A stretch of 64,000 nt of DNA from Excoecaria cochinchinensis (GCA_947683425.1 CANTUQ010000035.1:5627001-5691000), one strand, 5' to 3'; positions 12,955 through 24,583 are shown, numbered from the stretch's first letter. Notes: generated by a model from the sequence alone, not told the origin. Numbers and translations: made by a program.

Positions 12955-12972
12955 CTAAGCGTTATCGCTTAG
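12955..12972 (+). other. Conserved LTR hairpin CTAAGC-loop-GCTTAG
   Basis: A six-base stem with loop GTTATC, preceded by CCCA and followed by CATGGGT and then GTGCAGGTG. Equivalent hairpins lie at 23140-23157, 41653-41670, 42420-42437 and about 654-670. A mutated copy is in the A 3' LTR at about 52230-52250. It sits 300-450 bp from the 3' end of each LTR, plausibly in or near the R region. A companion dyad CCACTTTAAGTGG lies just upstream (12921-12933). Confidence 0.8.
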
Positions 12973-13368
12973 CATGGGTATTTCATCCGTGCAGGTGTGG
13001 AAGCTGTCAGAGTTTTTGAGGAGTCTGATCCGCAGTCGCCAGAGCTAACACACTAAAGATAGAGACTTTTTGTATTTTATTCTCTGATGTAAAGCCTTTT
13101 TGCTATGTAAATGATTTTGTAATGCTTTTAGTTTAGTATTTTTGTAATTATGTAAGGTTGATATTGTACCCCTGTTGTAATGAATACTTCGTTATATCAA
13201 TGAATGGGATTGAGTTGTTAAGTTTTAATTTACTTTGTTTTATTGTTATTTTGCACGCTTTTGTTATGCATGGTTCTCTTATTTGGTGACACTCTTATCT
13301 ATACAGGCACTCTCTCCTCTAAGTGGGTGAGCTCCCCTATGTATAGGTATAGGGTGTTACAATTTTAT

Positions 13369-13380
13369 TGGTATCAGAGC
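13369..13380 (+). promoter_or_regulatory. Primer-binding site of element A (tRNA-Met)
   Basis: TGGTATCAGAGC lies seven bases after the 5' LTR. It is complementary to the 3' end of plant initiator tRNA-Met, the usual primer of Tekay/Del and many other chromoviruses. Confidence 0.9.
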
Positions 13381-13470
13381 CTAGGTTTAGCCTTTTCTGG
13401 GCGACCGTGGAGTAGAATTTTGTCTAGGATTGTGTTGGCCTGATGCAGACATTTTGTGTTTTGTTGTTAG

Positions 13471-14483
13471 ATGGAGTCTGCGCGTGTGCAAATCCCTAAG
13501 AGCAAGATCCATCTGTGTCCGGTCCTGCTCAATCAGCAAGGGTGCAACTTGAGGCTCCAGCCATGCCTTTCGAGGCTATGTTAAAGATATCTCAGGACAT
13601 GCCTCGAGTCTTAGAGAGGGTGACAGCCCCGAGAGCTCCGATTGAGAGTGTGAGGAAGTCTGGAGCTAAGGACTTTTATGGGACCAGTTTGGATGAGTCC
13701 GACAAGGCAGAGTTATGGATTGAGAAAATTAAAAGGGTTTTGAAAGAGATTCGTTGTCCTATAGATAGGCAAGTTGAGTGTGCAGTTTCACTCTTATAAG
13801 GTTTCGCCTACGATTGGTGGAGATTGGTTCTGAATCAACCTTAGTTGCCTGATTCGGTCACATAGGAGTTCTTTGAATGGGAATATCATGGTAAGTATGT
13901 GACTAGGACATACAAGGAAGCTAGATGGGCGCAGTTTTTGAGCTTCAAGCAGAGAGCCTTGCTAGTTGCTAACTATGAGAAAGAGTTTAACCGCCTTAGT
14001 AAGTATGCTCCTCCGGGTGTTCTTACAGAAGATTTTTGATGCCAGCATTTTGAAGCGAGCTTGAATGAGACTCTAAGGGTAATGTTGATTTCATTGATGA
14101 GTGCCCCGACGGTTAGCTATTATCAGATTGTGCAAGCAGCGTTGCGAGCGAAACACTCAGAGATGGTTTTGAGGGATAGAGCACAGAAGAGGAATGCTTC
14201 TCGTGGAGGTTCATCTTCTGGGAAGAGGTTTAGGGGTTTCTAAGTGAATTCCCCAGATGAGTCTGCTCCTAGACCTACTTCTCGAGGTAGAAGACAAGGG
14301 TCTTCTTAGGGTTCTGGTACTGGTAGAGGAGGTTCTGGTGGCCGAGCTGATGTGGTCCCGGAGTGCTCTCATTGTAGTAAGAGTCGTTGGGACGAATGTC
14401 GATGGTTGACGAGTGGTTGCTTTAAGTGTGGCAGCACAGATCACTTATTGGCCAACTGTTTGAATTTGTCTGAGAATGTATAA
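13471..14483 (+). pseudogene. gag: gag of element A, broken
   Basis: An ATG at 13471 follows the primer site. A frame change occurs before 13515, after which the reading frame is recognisably gag. The capsid region carries AKDFYGTSLDESDKAELWIEKI, then YDWW and FNRLSKYAPP, as in the Retrotrans_gag family. A CCHC zinc knuckle, CFKCGSTDHLLANC, is intact at 14418-14459. Stops interrupt it at about 13797, 13842, 13864, 14037, 14241, 14308 and 14480. Several are at positions where the family has glutamine, as expected from C-to-T change. It is not translatable as one protein. Confidence 0.85.
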
Positions 14484-14654
14484 GGGAGGTAAGAAGTTAG
14501 TAGAGCGGGGTCTAATGCCCCTCAAGCAAGTCAAGGTCAAGGTCATGATGGCCGGCATAGAGACGGTTCTTCATCTGAGTCTGTAGATCGCCCACCAGTG
14601 GCACCAGCGAGAGCTTATGCTATGAGAGCCCGGGAGGATTAAGATGCAGCGGAA

Positions 14655-14999
14655 GTGATTGCTGGTAAGTTTTTACTCTTTGACACTGAATTTCATGCTC
14701 TAATAGATCCTGGGTCCACACACTCATATTTATGTTCTGATAAGATGTGTGTTAAATTGCCTAATGTGGATCAATTAGATTATGAGATTTGTGTGACCAG
14801 TCCCTTAGGGCAAAGTGTCAATATTAGTAGAGTGTATAGGAATTGTCCCCTTGTGGTGCAAGGTGTAGAGTTTCCTGTAGATTTGATTGGTTTGCCCTTT
14901 CACGAATTTAATTTGATACTGGGTATGGACTGGTTGTGCAAGCATCGGGCGATAGTGGATTATCATAGGAAGACAGTAGTGCTCCAGAGAAGTGGTTAG
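14655..14999 (+). pseudogene. Aspartic protease of element A
   Basis: The retroviral-type protease would cut the polyprotein into working parts. ALIDPGSTHSYL (residues 15-26 of this segment, Asp codon at 14706) is the active-site loop in the DPGSTHS form common in Tekay/Del-like elements. The later LILGMDWL matches the usual hydrophobic motif of this protease. The segment is open for 114 codons and then meets TAG where the chain should run into RT. Confidence 0.85.
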
Positions 15000-15005
15000 T
15001 CTCCT

Positions 15006-15492
15006 GTGGTTGTGAGAGGTTTGGGTTTTAGTTCCTTGGGTAATGTGATCTCAGCAATGCAAGCAAGATGGTTAATGAGAAAGGGACGTGAGGCATTTTT
15101 GGCCTTGGTTTTGGATTCTAGATGGAGTCAAGTTAAGATTCAGGATATCCCGATAGTTAGGGAGTTTGTGGATGTATTCCTTAAAGAGTTGTCGGGTTTG
15201 CCACCAGAGAGAGAGGTGGAGCTATCCATAGAGATTACACCAGGCATTACCCCTATTTCTAAAGCTCCTTATCGAATGGCTCCTGTGGAATTGAGAGACT
15301 TGAAAACTCAATTACAGGAGCTATTGGATAAAGGCTTTATTAGGCCTAACATTTCTCTATGGGGTGCCCGGTCTTGTTTGTTAAGAAGAAGGACGGCACC
15401 TTAAGGATGTGTATCGACTACAGACAAATCAATAAAGTTACAATGAAGAACAAGTATCCGTTGCCAAGGATAGAGGATTTGTTCGATCAGTT
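15006..15492 (+). pseudogene. N-terminal reverse transcriptase of element A, cut by G
   Basis: This is the fingers and early palm of the reverse transcriptase. It carries LPPEREVELSIEITPG, APYRMAPVEL and LDKGFIRP. A frameshift near 15365 is followed by VKKKDGTLRMCIDYRQINK and YPLPRIEDLFDQ. The match stops at about 15492, where antisense sequence of G begins. About 170 residues of A's RT, including the YxDD active site, are missing between here and 20738, so the G event removed host sequence. Confidence 0.85.
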
Positions 15493-15493
15493 T

Positions 15494-16444
15494 AGCATAC
15501 AACTTTTCATTCCTCAAAGTTTGCAAAACTAACTTAACATGCTCAATATGTTCCTCAAAAGACTTGCTGTAAATGAGTATATCATCAAAGTAAACAACAA
15601 CAAACTTTTCTAAATATGCACGCAATACATGGTTCATAAGTCTCATAAATGTGCTAGGGGCGTTAGATAGCCCAAATGGCATGACTAACCACTCATATAA
15701 ACCATATTTAGTTTTGAAAGCTATTTTCCATTCATCACCAGGTTTCATTCTTATTTGATAATATCCACTCATTAAATCTATCTTTGTAAAATGCACAGCA
15801 CCACACAATTCATCTAACATATCATCAAGCCTAAGAATAGGATGTCTATACTTTACAATGATTTTGTTGACCGCACGACAATCAACACACATCCTCCAAG
15901 TTCCATCCTTCTTAGGCACCAATAAAACAGGTACTGCGCAAGGACTCATACTCTTCCTAACCAATCCCTTGTCCAAGAGTTCTTCCACTTGCCTTTGCAT
16001 CTCCTTAGTTTCCTTAGGATTGCTTCTATAGGCTAGTCGGTTAGGAATGGTTGATCCAGGTACAAAGTCAATATGATGTTCTATCCCTCTCAAAGGCGGT
16101 AATCCATCTGGCAGCTCATCAGGAAAGACATTTGAATATTCTTGCAACAAAGACACAAAACTAGAAGGCAAAGATTCATGGTCAATGTTATTGTTAGAAA
16201 ACAAAATCTCTTTGTAAGTTACAAGGATCAATGGCTGTCTTATTGTTAAAGCACTCTTAACCTCTCTTGCCCTTACATAAAAATTCTGTTTTTGTCTCCC
16301 ACCTTTCTTGTTTTCACTCACAATGGGCCATTTATTTGTTTTTTTTCTTTTCCGGCCTCTTTTCCCCCTTTCCTTTCCTTTCCTTTTCTCTCTTAATTTC
16401 ACTCCCCTCTTCTCTCTTGGCCAAAGCCTCTCTCTCCCTCTCAA
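15494..16444 (-). pseudogene. Reverse transcriptase of element G, C-terminally truncated
   Basis: After a basic lysine/arginine-rich linker (about residues 1-45) the frame carries LLQEYSNVFPDELPDGLPPLRGIEHHIDF. Then come SPCAVPVLLVPKKDGTWRMCVD, FTKIDLMSGYYQI, MPFGLSNAPSTFMRLMN and the catalytic YFDDILIYS. It ends LRNEKLYA at the junction with A. The residues beyond that in the open frame, to 15401, are antisense of A and not part of the enzyme. The catalytic aspartates are present, but the connection, RNase H and integrase are lost. Confidence 0.9.
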
Positions 16445-16469
16445 CTAATTTCTTTTGATCTTCAAACAC

Positions 16470-16829
16470 TTATTTAGGAGATAACTGTGTCAAAGTCACT
16501 TTTGTACCTTCATAAGAAAAAGAATAACGGTTAGTGTACCCATTATGCACCACATGTCTATCAAATTGCCGAGGCCTCCCCAAAAGCAAATGGCCTACCT
16601 GCATAGGTACCACATCACAAACCGCCTCATCCTTATACCTCCCAATAGAAAATGGCACTCTTACTTGCCATGTTACCTTGACCTCTCCACTGTCGTTCAA
16701 CCATTGCAATTTATAAGGTCTAGGATGCTTTTCACATACCAAGTTAAGCTTGTCAACCATATTCACACTAGCGACATTGTTGCAACTACCTCCATCAACA
16801 ATAACTGTGCACACCCTACCATTAATTAA
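16470..16829 (-). pseudogene. Protease region of element G
   Basis: The segment begins near INGRVCTVIVDGGSCNNVAS, whose DGGSCNN loop is the aspartic protease active site in the form seen in CRM-type chromoviruses. It continues through a conserved stretch with VGHLLLGRPRQFDRHVVHNGYTN, which in this group links protease to RT. A stop at 16470-16472 separates it from the RT frame, and another near 16857 separates it from gag. Confidence 0.85.
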
Positions 16830-16856
16830 GCACTTAGTGTGAAAAATGTTTTCTCT

Positions 16857-18062
16857 TTATTCTAGGCTCTCTTTCTTAATATTCAAGTTCAAAGCTCGCC
16901 TAGCCACTAAAGATTTTCCACTTTTAGCAACCAATAACTCTCCTTCACTATCACAATCACTACAATCTTCTAAAGGTGGAATCTCATCTTCACTATGGTC
17001 TGATTCAGAAATAATTTTCCCATCATCTCTAGCTATTATCACCCTTTTATTAGGATAATCACGTGCCATATGCCCCTTCCCCAAGCATTTAAAGCATTTA
17101 ATCTCTCTATTGGGTGTTGGAGTATTAGGGTTACCTTTTACAACCTTGGATGTTGATTGGACAGCCCTTGTATCTTTGGAACCCGAATCTTCCCCATCAG
17201 GTTTGTATACTCTAAAGTCTTTTCTATCCTCCCCTTTGGTCCATCTAGATCCCAAACTATCCCTTGAGTTGTTACTGGTTCGGTTGAAGCTCCTACTCTT
17301 CTTCTGTTTTTCAATCTTCATTGCCATACTCAATATTTCCTCCATGGAATCATATCTATGAAGCTCAATGACATCAACAATCTCTTTATTCAATCCACCT
17401 AAAAACCGAGCCATGGTTACCTCTTCATCTTCCTCAATGTTAGCTCTAACCATGCACATTTCCATCTCCTTACGGTAGTCCTCTACTGATCTACCCCCTT
17501 GCACTAACCTATGTAACCTTTGATGTAACTCCCTAAAGTAGTGTGATAGCACAAATCATTTTCTCATGGCCTCCTTCATATCCTCCCAACTACTAATAGG
17601 TCGTCTATCCACTTTCCTTCTACCCATGTTCAACTGATCCCACCAAAATAGTGCATAATCCGTAAACTCCACAGCTGCTATCTTCACTTTCTTCTCCTCA
17701 GAATACCTATTACAATCAAAGATCATTTCAACCTTCCTTTCCCATTCTAGGTACTCTTCAGCATTATTTCTACCCTTAAATGGAGGAATCTTAAGCTTAA
17801 TGTTACCTAAATTCCCATCCAATCTCCCACTAGTCTCTTCTTCATTTAAATCTTCTAACTCAGCCCTTACGTTTTCATCAGTCCATCTGCCCCTCCTTGC
17901 TGTTCTCCTAGATGTACTATTTGAACCCAATTCTAGCCTTTCTATTCTATTATTCATATTCCCCATGTCTCTCATGAAATTTTCAAATGTACCATGCATA
18001 GCTTGAATGGAGAACACTACCTCATCGAGAGTTGCTCCCTTTTTACCCGATTCTTCAGTCAT
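16857..18062 (-). pseudogene. gag: gag of element G, one in-frame stop
   Basis: Reading starts at the ATG at 18060-18062. The capsid region has GNLGNIKLKIPPFKG, YLEWERKVEMIF, YALFWWDQL and SSWEDMKEAMRK (Retrotrans_gag). A TGA at 17556-17558 replaces the arginine present in F. The frame resumes with FRELHQRLHRLVQG and FLGGLNKEI. The zinc knuckle CFKCLGKGHMARDY has lost its last cysteine to tyrosine. An acidic tail rich in Asp/Glu/Ser follows. Both disabling changes fit C-to-T or G-to-A decay. Confidence 0.9.
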
Positions 18063-18694
18063 GATTGAAAAATCTACAAAAAGATGTTAGATAATTACCT
18101 CACACATTCCCTCACGTGTTTACACTCAAAGGATGTCACTCCTCTCGTGTTTCACTCAAACAAGGCTTTTACCCTCTTAATGTACTCACACACTCTTGCC
18201 TTTTACCACTCTAATTGCAACTTTAAAATTGCACTTCAGAATTCAATTCACAAACCAAGAATTTGAGTACGTTTTAGGAAGCAAAGAAATAAGCAACTAA
18301 TAATAAAAGAAAGTTCAAAGCTAGAAAAGAAGACTCTAGACACAATAAAGGTGGTACACGGACAAGAATGGTATACCACTTGATTATATCCAAATTAGAG
18401 TATTATAACAAGCAAAGATACTCTAACAGTGTAAAGGAACAAAAGCAAGCTTAAAACAAAGAAATAAGCAACAAGAATTAAGAAAAATGACAATCTGGAT
18501 AAAATATATGAATCTAATTCACTACAAAGTAAACCAAATATAGAACCTAGTTATTCTACCGAACAAAGCAAGAAAATAACAAAGAAACCTAATTATACTA
18601 AGTAAGACAAAATGCACTCAATACAATTCAATTTAGAGCCAAAATGATGAATAGGCCGAATGGTGTATCAAGCTCTAATTAATGTGTTAAGTTG

Positions 18695-19050
18695 TGTGCA
18701 AAATGATGGCAAAATGGTAGAAAAATGATGTCAAAATGATAAGAAAATGGTGTAAAAATGATGGCAAAATGTTACCAAAATGGTAGGCAAATGATGGCAA
18801 AATGGTAGAAAAATAATGGCAAAATGGTGTAAAAATGATGGCAAAATGTTACCAAAATGGTAAGCAAATGATGGCAAAATGGTAGAAAAAAATGATGGCA
18901 AAATGATACCAAAATGGTGTAAAAATGACAGCAAAATGGTACCAAAATGTTACCAAAAATGGATAGCAAATGCTAGGAAAATGTTACAAAAAATGGTTAG
19001 TAAATGATAGGAAAATGATATCCAAAATGATAAACAAATGGTAGCACAAA
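18695..19050. repeat. A-rich short tandem repeats in the leader of G
   Basis: Degenerate 10-12 bp units of the types AAAATGATGGC, AAAATGGTACC and AAAATGGTAGG are repeated about 30 times. A corresponding array lies at the same place in F (56965-57285). In each element it sits between the primer site and gag, in the 5' untranslated leader. Copy number differs between the two. Confidence 0.85.
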
Positions 19051-19886
19051 TGAATCCTTATCCGAATTGGATAATAATAATCAAAGGTGGTTTAGGATTA
19101 CGTTTTCCTATTCTCAAAACAGATAGCATTAATTTTTCCTATTTCTTAAAGGATTCCCATCTCTATTTAGAAAAGGATTAATTGCTGCTCCTAATCCTCA
19201 AGCACTTAGGATTAACTTTCCCAACTATTAATGGATTTGGATTTTCCCTTTTGCTATAAATATACTCCCTTGGCCGAATTGCTCCCTACCCTTTTTCTCT
19301 TCCTCTATTCTTTTCTTTCACTTTTTTTTTTCTTCTTTTTTTTTGGTAAATGAAGGAAATAACAACAAGATTAAAGACTACTAAGGTCGGGTTTCAAGCC
19401 AAAAGTGATCAAGGTTCAATTCGGTTTTCTAAATTCAAAACACAAAAACTTCAAAGTGAAAAACGGAGGTCTTAACGTCGCTTTTGAGGTCCGAAAATGG
19501 CAGTTACGTGGGCTTATCCCAATAAAGATTGTAGGGCTCCAAATTCTCTTTCCGAAAATATCTTATAATAGCAAATCAGACACCCGTGTAAAAAGTTATG
19601 GCCTCTCGAAGTTTTCTATTTTTTTTTTCAAATCAGCAAACTAATCTCTAACCTTCTTCTAATAGGATTCAGATTCAAAGCAAAGGATGTTCAAGATTTC
19701 ATTTCAAGGCTATTTCACGAATTCAAAGTAAAGGTAAAACAAGAAAAAAAAAGGCTAATTTTACACACAAAAAGCACAATTAACTAAGAAACTCAATGCA
19801 ACCTAATTCGGCATAAACAACTAGAATTCAAAGAAAAAGAAAACGCAAAACTAACACTAAGATAAATAGGAATTTACCTTAACTTG

Positions 19887-19898
19887 GCTCTGATACCA
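19887..19898 (-). promoter_or_regulatory. Primer-binding site of element G (tRNA-Met)
   Basis: GCTCTGATACCA on plus is TGGTATCAGAGC on minus, two bases from the LTR edge at 19901. Confidence 0.9.
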
Positions 19899-19900
19899 AA

Positions 19901-20733
19901 TGATGCGGAACCTAATAGCTAATGAGCTATAAACCCACACATACGATTCGAATAGCAAAGCAAAACCAGATAAACACCCTCCCTATTGAACCCCCGAACA
20001 ACTTGTGAATGGAAACGCAAATAATCGGGAATTAAAGAACCTAAAAAATGCCACAATCAAACAATTGATAAGTTAATCAAATTCTTCATGCAATAGAAAA
20101 GAAAGCAATTCACTCTCTCAATCTAAGCAAATAAATTCGGCTATGCCAAGAAAATGTCATTCAAATTCTGAAATTCTCAACATAACATATTCTATTTATA
20201 GGGTGGCTAACCCTAGCTAGCAAATAACCTAAAGAAAACCCTAATGAGGCCTTTTACTAAGGTAGGCCGAATTGTCCATGGGCTTAAGCTATCAAATAAG
20301 CCCATTTACAAAGATTAAACATACTTCAAACAAAACCCATTAACTTTAAAAGAGTTGGCCAAATTTCTTAAGCCCAATATAAAAGACTAACTAAAACCCA
20401 AAATAACTAAAATAAACCCAATCTAAAAGCCCATCACGCCTAGCCCATTAAGTCACTAATTATATGAGTCATGTGAATTTTAAATGAAACACATGACTTG
20501 TACAATTAAAGCCCAAAGTTGTATAAACCCAAAAATGACTTAAGTTGGCCCAATTTCATTAGAAGCTTCCAAAAGTCTAAGTACTTTGTGAAAGCCTCCT
20601 TCAAGCTCTCTTTGACACTTTTTAAAGGCATCTTCTTGTAGTTCTTGAGTAACAAAGCCTTGCACATAGGCTGTCATAGCCATCTTCAGCTTCTTAGCTC
20701 GCCCTCTTGTGATTGGACCACTTGGCATCTTCA
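19901..20733 (-). repeat. 5' LTR of element G
   Basis: About 833 bp, starting TGATGCGGAA on plus next to the primer site and ending near CTTGGCATCTTCA. It resembles the 878-bp LTRs of F. A TATA box, CTATAAATAG on minus, lies near 20191-20200. The outer edge is uncertain by a few bases because no target duplication or second LTR remains. Confidence 0.8.
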
Positions 20734-20734
20734 A
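20540..20734 (-). other. Polyprotein tail encoded in the LTR of G
   Basis: The first bases of the LTR (minus sense) open a frame beginning near MPSGPITRGRAKKLK and running 60-odd codons. G-P-I-T-R-x-R-A-K-like stretches are common at the C-terminus of plant Ty3/gypsy polyproteins. In a complete copy the integrase frame would run on into the 3' LTR and use this text as its tail. Here it is in the 5' LTR copy, so it is not attached to a protein. A comparable frame is kept in both LTRs of F. Confidence 0.55.
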
Positions 20735-20737
20735 AGG

Positions 20738-21361
20738 GGGTTGGCTGATCCGTATCAGTTTGTGAAGGGGTTTTTAGTTATTGCTTCGCTTTTGACTAGG
20801 CTCCTTCGAAAAGGAGTTAAGTTTGAGTGGTCGGACAAGTGTCAAGCAAGTTTTGATCAGCTAAAGAGGATGTTAGTTGAGGCTCTTGTACTTGCTTAAC
20901 CCATTTTGGGTAAAGAGTATAGTATGTATAGTGACGCTTAGGGTATTGGACTCAGTTGCATCTTGATGCAAGATGGAAAGGTGATAGCTTATGTGTCCAG
21001 GCAGTTGAAGCCTCATGAATAGAATTACCCGACGCATGACTTGGAGTTGGCAGCAGTGGTGTTCGCTCTCAAGATTTGGAGACACTATTTATATGGAGAG
21101 ACTTGCTGGATCTTCACCGACCACAAGAGCTTAAAGTATCTCCTAACTCAGAAAGAGTTGAATCTCAGGCAGAGACAGTGGTTAGAGTTATTTAAGAACT
21201 ATGATTGTATTATTGATTACCACCCGGGTAAGGCAAATATGGTTGCAGATGCCTTAAGTAGGAAGTCAGCCTTGGCTTTATCTTTGCAACGAGGTAGTTG
21301 GAGATTTGATTCTGACAGAGCTTTGATTATCCAGCTGAAAGCTAGGCCTTCTCTGAAGTAG
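20738..21361 (+). pseudogene. RT end and RNase H of element A
   Basis: Sequence of A resumes with FVKGFLVIASLLTRLLRKGVKFEWSDKC, the end of RT. The RNase H domain follows with YSDA, LELAAVVFALKIWRHYL, FTDHKSLKYL and VADALSRK, which supply its D-E-D-D residues. This domain removes the RNA strand during reverse transcription. In-frame stops occur near 20897, 20939, 21019 and 21359. At least two are TAG where the family has CAG. Confidence 0.85.
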
Positions 21362-21885
21362 TTGTTTGTTAATGCTCAGAGAAATGATTCGAAATTGCAG
21401 CAAGTTACGCAAGTAGCCCTTAGTGGGAATCAGAGAGAGTTTTCGGTTAAGGAAGGGGTGCTAAGTTATAAAAATCATTTGTATGTGCCTGATGATGATG
21501 AAGTGAAGAAAAAGCTTTTGCGAGAGGCATATACGATGGTTTTCACTATGCATCTAGGAAGGAAAAAGATGTACCGTGATCTGAAACAGTTCTACTGGTG
21601 GCCCGGGATGAAAAGAAATATTGTGAATTTTGTCTCTAAGTGCTTAACATGTCAGCCTGTAAAGGCTAAGTACCAAGTTCCATTTGGGTTGCTCAATCTT
21701 TTACCTATTCCTCAGTGGAAGTGGGACAATATTAATATGAACTTTGTATCGGGTTTGCCTTTAACTCAGCGAAAACATGATTCAGTTTGGGTAATAGTCG
21801 ACCAGCTCACCAAATCAGCTCATTTCTTACCAGTTCGACTCGATTACTCGATAGATAAGTTGGCGGAGATTTATGTAAACGAGGT
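21362..21885 (+). pseudogene. N-terminal integrase of element A, cut by LTR B
   Basis: The zinc-binding region reads KKMYRDLKQFYWWPGMKRNI and CLTC, but the first histidine of the HHCC set appears lost (AYTMVFTMH). The catalytic core starts WDNINMNFVSGLPLT, where the family has an aspartate at the place of this asparagine, so the first D of D-D-E is gone. The match stops at YVNEVV and continues after LTR B at 49481. Confidence 0.85.
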
Positions 21886-24258
21886 TGTAACATCCTAATG
21901 CAATACTTGCAGTAAATAGTGATTATTAGCTCTAGAACGAGTCAGTTTAGTAATGTAAGCATAAAATGTAACACAGAAACCGTACATTTTTTTTACTGTC
22001 ATTATCAACATCAGTACAGTAACTTACAGTTAACGCTGAAAAGAATAATTTACACACAATATTGAATAGTATAGCGCTAATGCTCACATTTACATCAGTT
22101 AACTGTCTACACCTAACCCAGTTCCTTCAACTTGAACATATACATGCCATAACCACTTCTCTATATTCTCTGTTTATCACTGTGATGGCCATCTTGACTA
22201 TCTCACGTCAACTTATCTTCAATAACCTGAGCGCAGTAACAACGCTACGCGCTGAGCATTAAAATGCCCAATAGTGGATACAAATCCCAAACTTTCCACT
22301 AATAGATTCATTCATGCATACACAAGCACACCCATTATTTCTTTTTTTTTTATTCAAAGCTTATTTCATTCAGTACTTAGTTTATCTTTTACTATAAAGT
22401 TTCAGAATTACTAAGTCTTTACCATCAATTACTATTTACCTTAAATAAACCTCTTATTTTGTTTCAGTTATTACTATATTTATTCTCTTTCAGATCTCAT
22501 TTCAGCTTCGTTTGTATTCTCAAAACGGTTATAATATCTTTTATTTTTACTTTGCATTCCGGTCTGTTGTTGCATATATTAACCTACAGTATTTCAAAAT
22601 GTTTATAGTAGCTTTTTATCTTACTTTACATTCCCATCAGTTTTCTGAATAGTTTTAGTAGCTTTTACTTCTCTTATTATTTTCAATCTGTTATTAATCT
22701 TTAATCAGTTTACATTAATTCTTACGAGGTTCAGTTGTAAATTTCATTATCCCTTTTTCATTATACGTTACATGATTAGATCAGTTGCGTTAGAGTAGTG
22801 AAACACCCCCAACTCCCACACATAGCATATCGAAGGACAAAGAGCTATGGTGAGCGGAGGGCGCTATCAGACAAACACTCTTAGCAATAACGAAAAAGAA
22901 GAATAATAAAATTTCTAAAAACAGAACCTCAAGACATGCACATCCTAAACCTATATCATCACCACACCATCATTCGCACTAGAGAATATTACAACTTATT
23001 ACAAATGGTAATAAATAAACTTAATTACATTCCGAAAATAATAATAACTTCCTATAAATTTATACTGACTTATTGGCCAAAGTCATAGCGGACCGCTGCG
23101 CTACTCTGATCTCCTAACCTGCACGAAGAAACACCCGTGCTAAGCAATAACGCTTAGTGGGGCGAAACAAATAATATCCAGCTACTCATAGTTGTTGGAA
23201 CAAACACATGTATAAGCAGTATATACATACATAAACATAAAGGAATAGCAACGAAAATCATTACAAATTCATATCATTGTTTTGTTACAAAAACTTAAGC
23301 AATACACATGCATTTGAATCTATAGACCATACACAGAAGTACTTAATTACTTTTTAACTATAAATACATTACACATACTCGTTATTTATCTAAATCATTT
23401 AATTAACCATATTAATAGCTATACCTCATTGGTTACCAAAAATACATTTTACTAGTCAGAAATATTATGTCTTACCAATTCCCATTACTACTAATAAATC
23501 CAAAATCATGCAGATTATAGTATCAATGCTTAAGTCGAAACATTCATTTTATCAAACCTCTTACTTGTTCAAAGACTAAACAAAACACTTCAATTTTCAG
23601 ATTTGGTTCGGGCTCGAAATAAATATTCCAAACTTCCTACGTATCCCTATGGTTGGGGAATCATAACCACGTAGTTCTACAGAAAACCTTTGTACACACA
23701 TATTCCAAAACTAATCTTCACTCATTCCCGAAGTCCAATTATCTATATCATGCTTACTACTTTATTTCCCTTAACTAATATATGCACATCATTACCGTAC
23801 TCATGGGGCACCAACAAACATTGCACATAAATTCCTTACCAATATACATACAGTAGATATCCAGGCTACAGTCCAGTGGGCAAATAATATATAACATACC
23901 TGTATTCTCATTTTAAACATATAAACGAATATATTCATAACATCCATTTATTGACAAATCAACTATAGCAGATACGCATATCAAATACTTCAGTAAGTCT
24001 CGACCAATACACATATAAGCGCTCATACTTATAACTTTTAAACAGATTAATAACATAGATTTCCATATAAAAATTCTTATGCAGTCAATATTCAAGCATA
24101 CACACTTATTAGTACAGACATTATCTGTTACATCTCTTTTCATTTACGTACATTGGTTGATCATGCAAAACACATAGGTACCCGAGGATACCACACAATT
24201 TGACATAGTTGTCCATTACGGATCCAAAACATATGAATGCATAAAGCACATGCTCAGA

Positions 24259-24312
<54 letters not shown>

Positions 24313-24583
24313 CCACAAACACATTCGATGCTTATTCACATATCTTTTATTCATTTAATTGCCTGCTAAGTCAAAAGGGTGGATAAACAAGTAACATAAC
24401 ACATTGGGGTACCCGAGGGTACAATCGAAAAGCAACTTCTTCATTTTCTCATAAAAATATTTTCACATTGGGGGATTTTAAACAAGATCCGTACACATTG
24501 AGAATCTCGAGTACCCAAACGGAGACCTAATCAATCAGAACAGAATAAAGGGGCTGCAGCTATCAAAACGCTATAGTCATGCC

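Larger units (their letters stand above)
1034..13361 (+). repeat. 5' LTR of element A, split by the Tat element
   Basis: The LTR is 1034-2103 plus 12206-13361, about 2.23 kb once the insertion and one target duplication are removed. It aligns along its length with the 3' LTR at 50421-52631. Landmarks are a TATA box at 1227-1235, a CT-rich leader after it, a GC-rich dyad array across 1990-2103 and 12206-12370, the ATAGGCATGCCTAT palindrome near 12550, hairpins at 12635-12652 and 12702-12715, and the terminal hairpin at 12955-12972. It ends GGTGTTACA next to the primer-binding site. Confidence 0.9.
15493..20733 (-). mobile_element. Element G: truncated CRM/Galadriel-like chromovirus in pol of A
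   Basis: On the minus strand it reads 5' LTR (19901-20733), primer site, a leader with A-rich tandem repeats, gag, protease and RT, and then stops inside RT at about 15493. Its RNase H, integrase and 3' LTR are absent. The protease motif DGGSCNN and RT text SPCAVPVLLVPKKDGTWRMC fit the CRM/Galadriel side of the chromoviruses. The gag matches that of F. No target duplication is visible. One deletion seems to have removed both the 3' half of G and the central RT of A. Confidence 0.85.
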
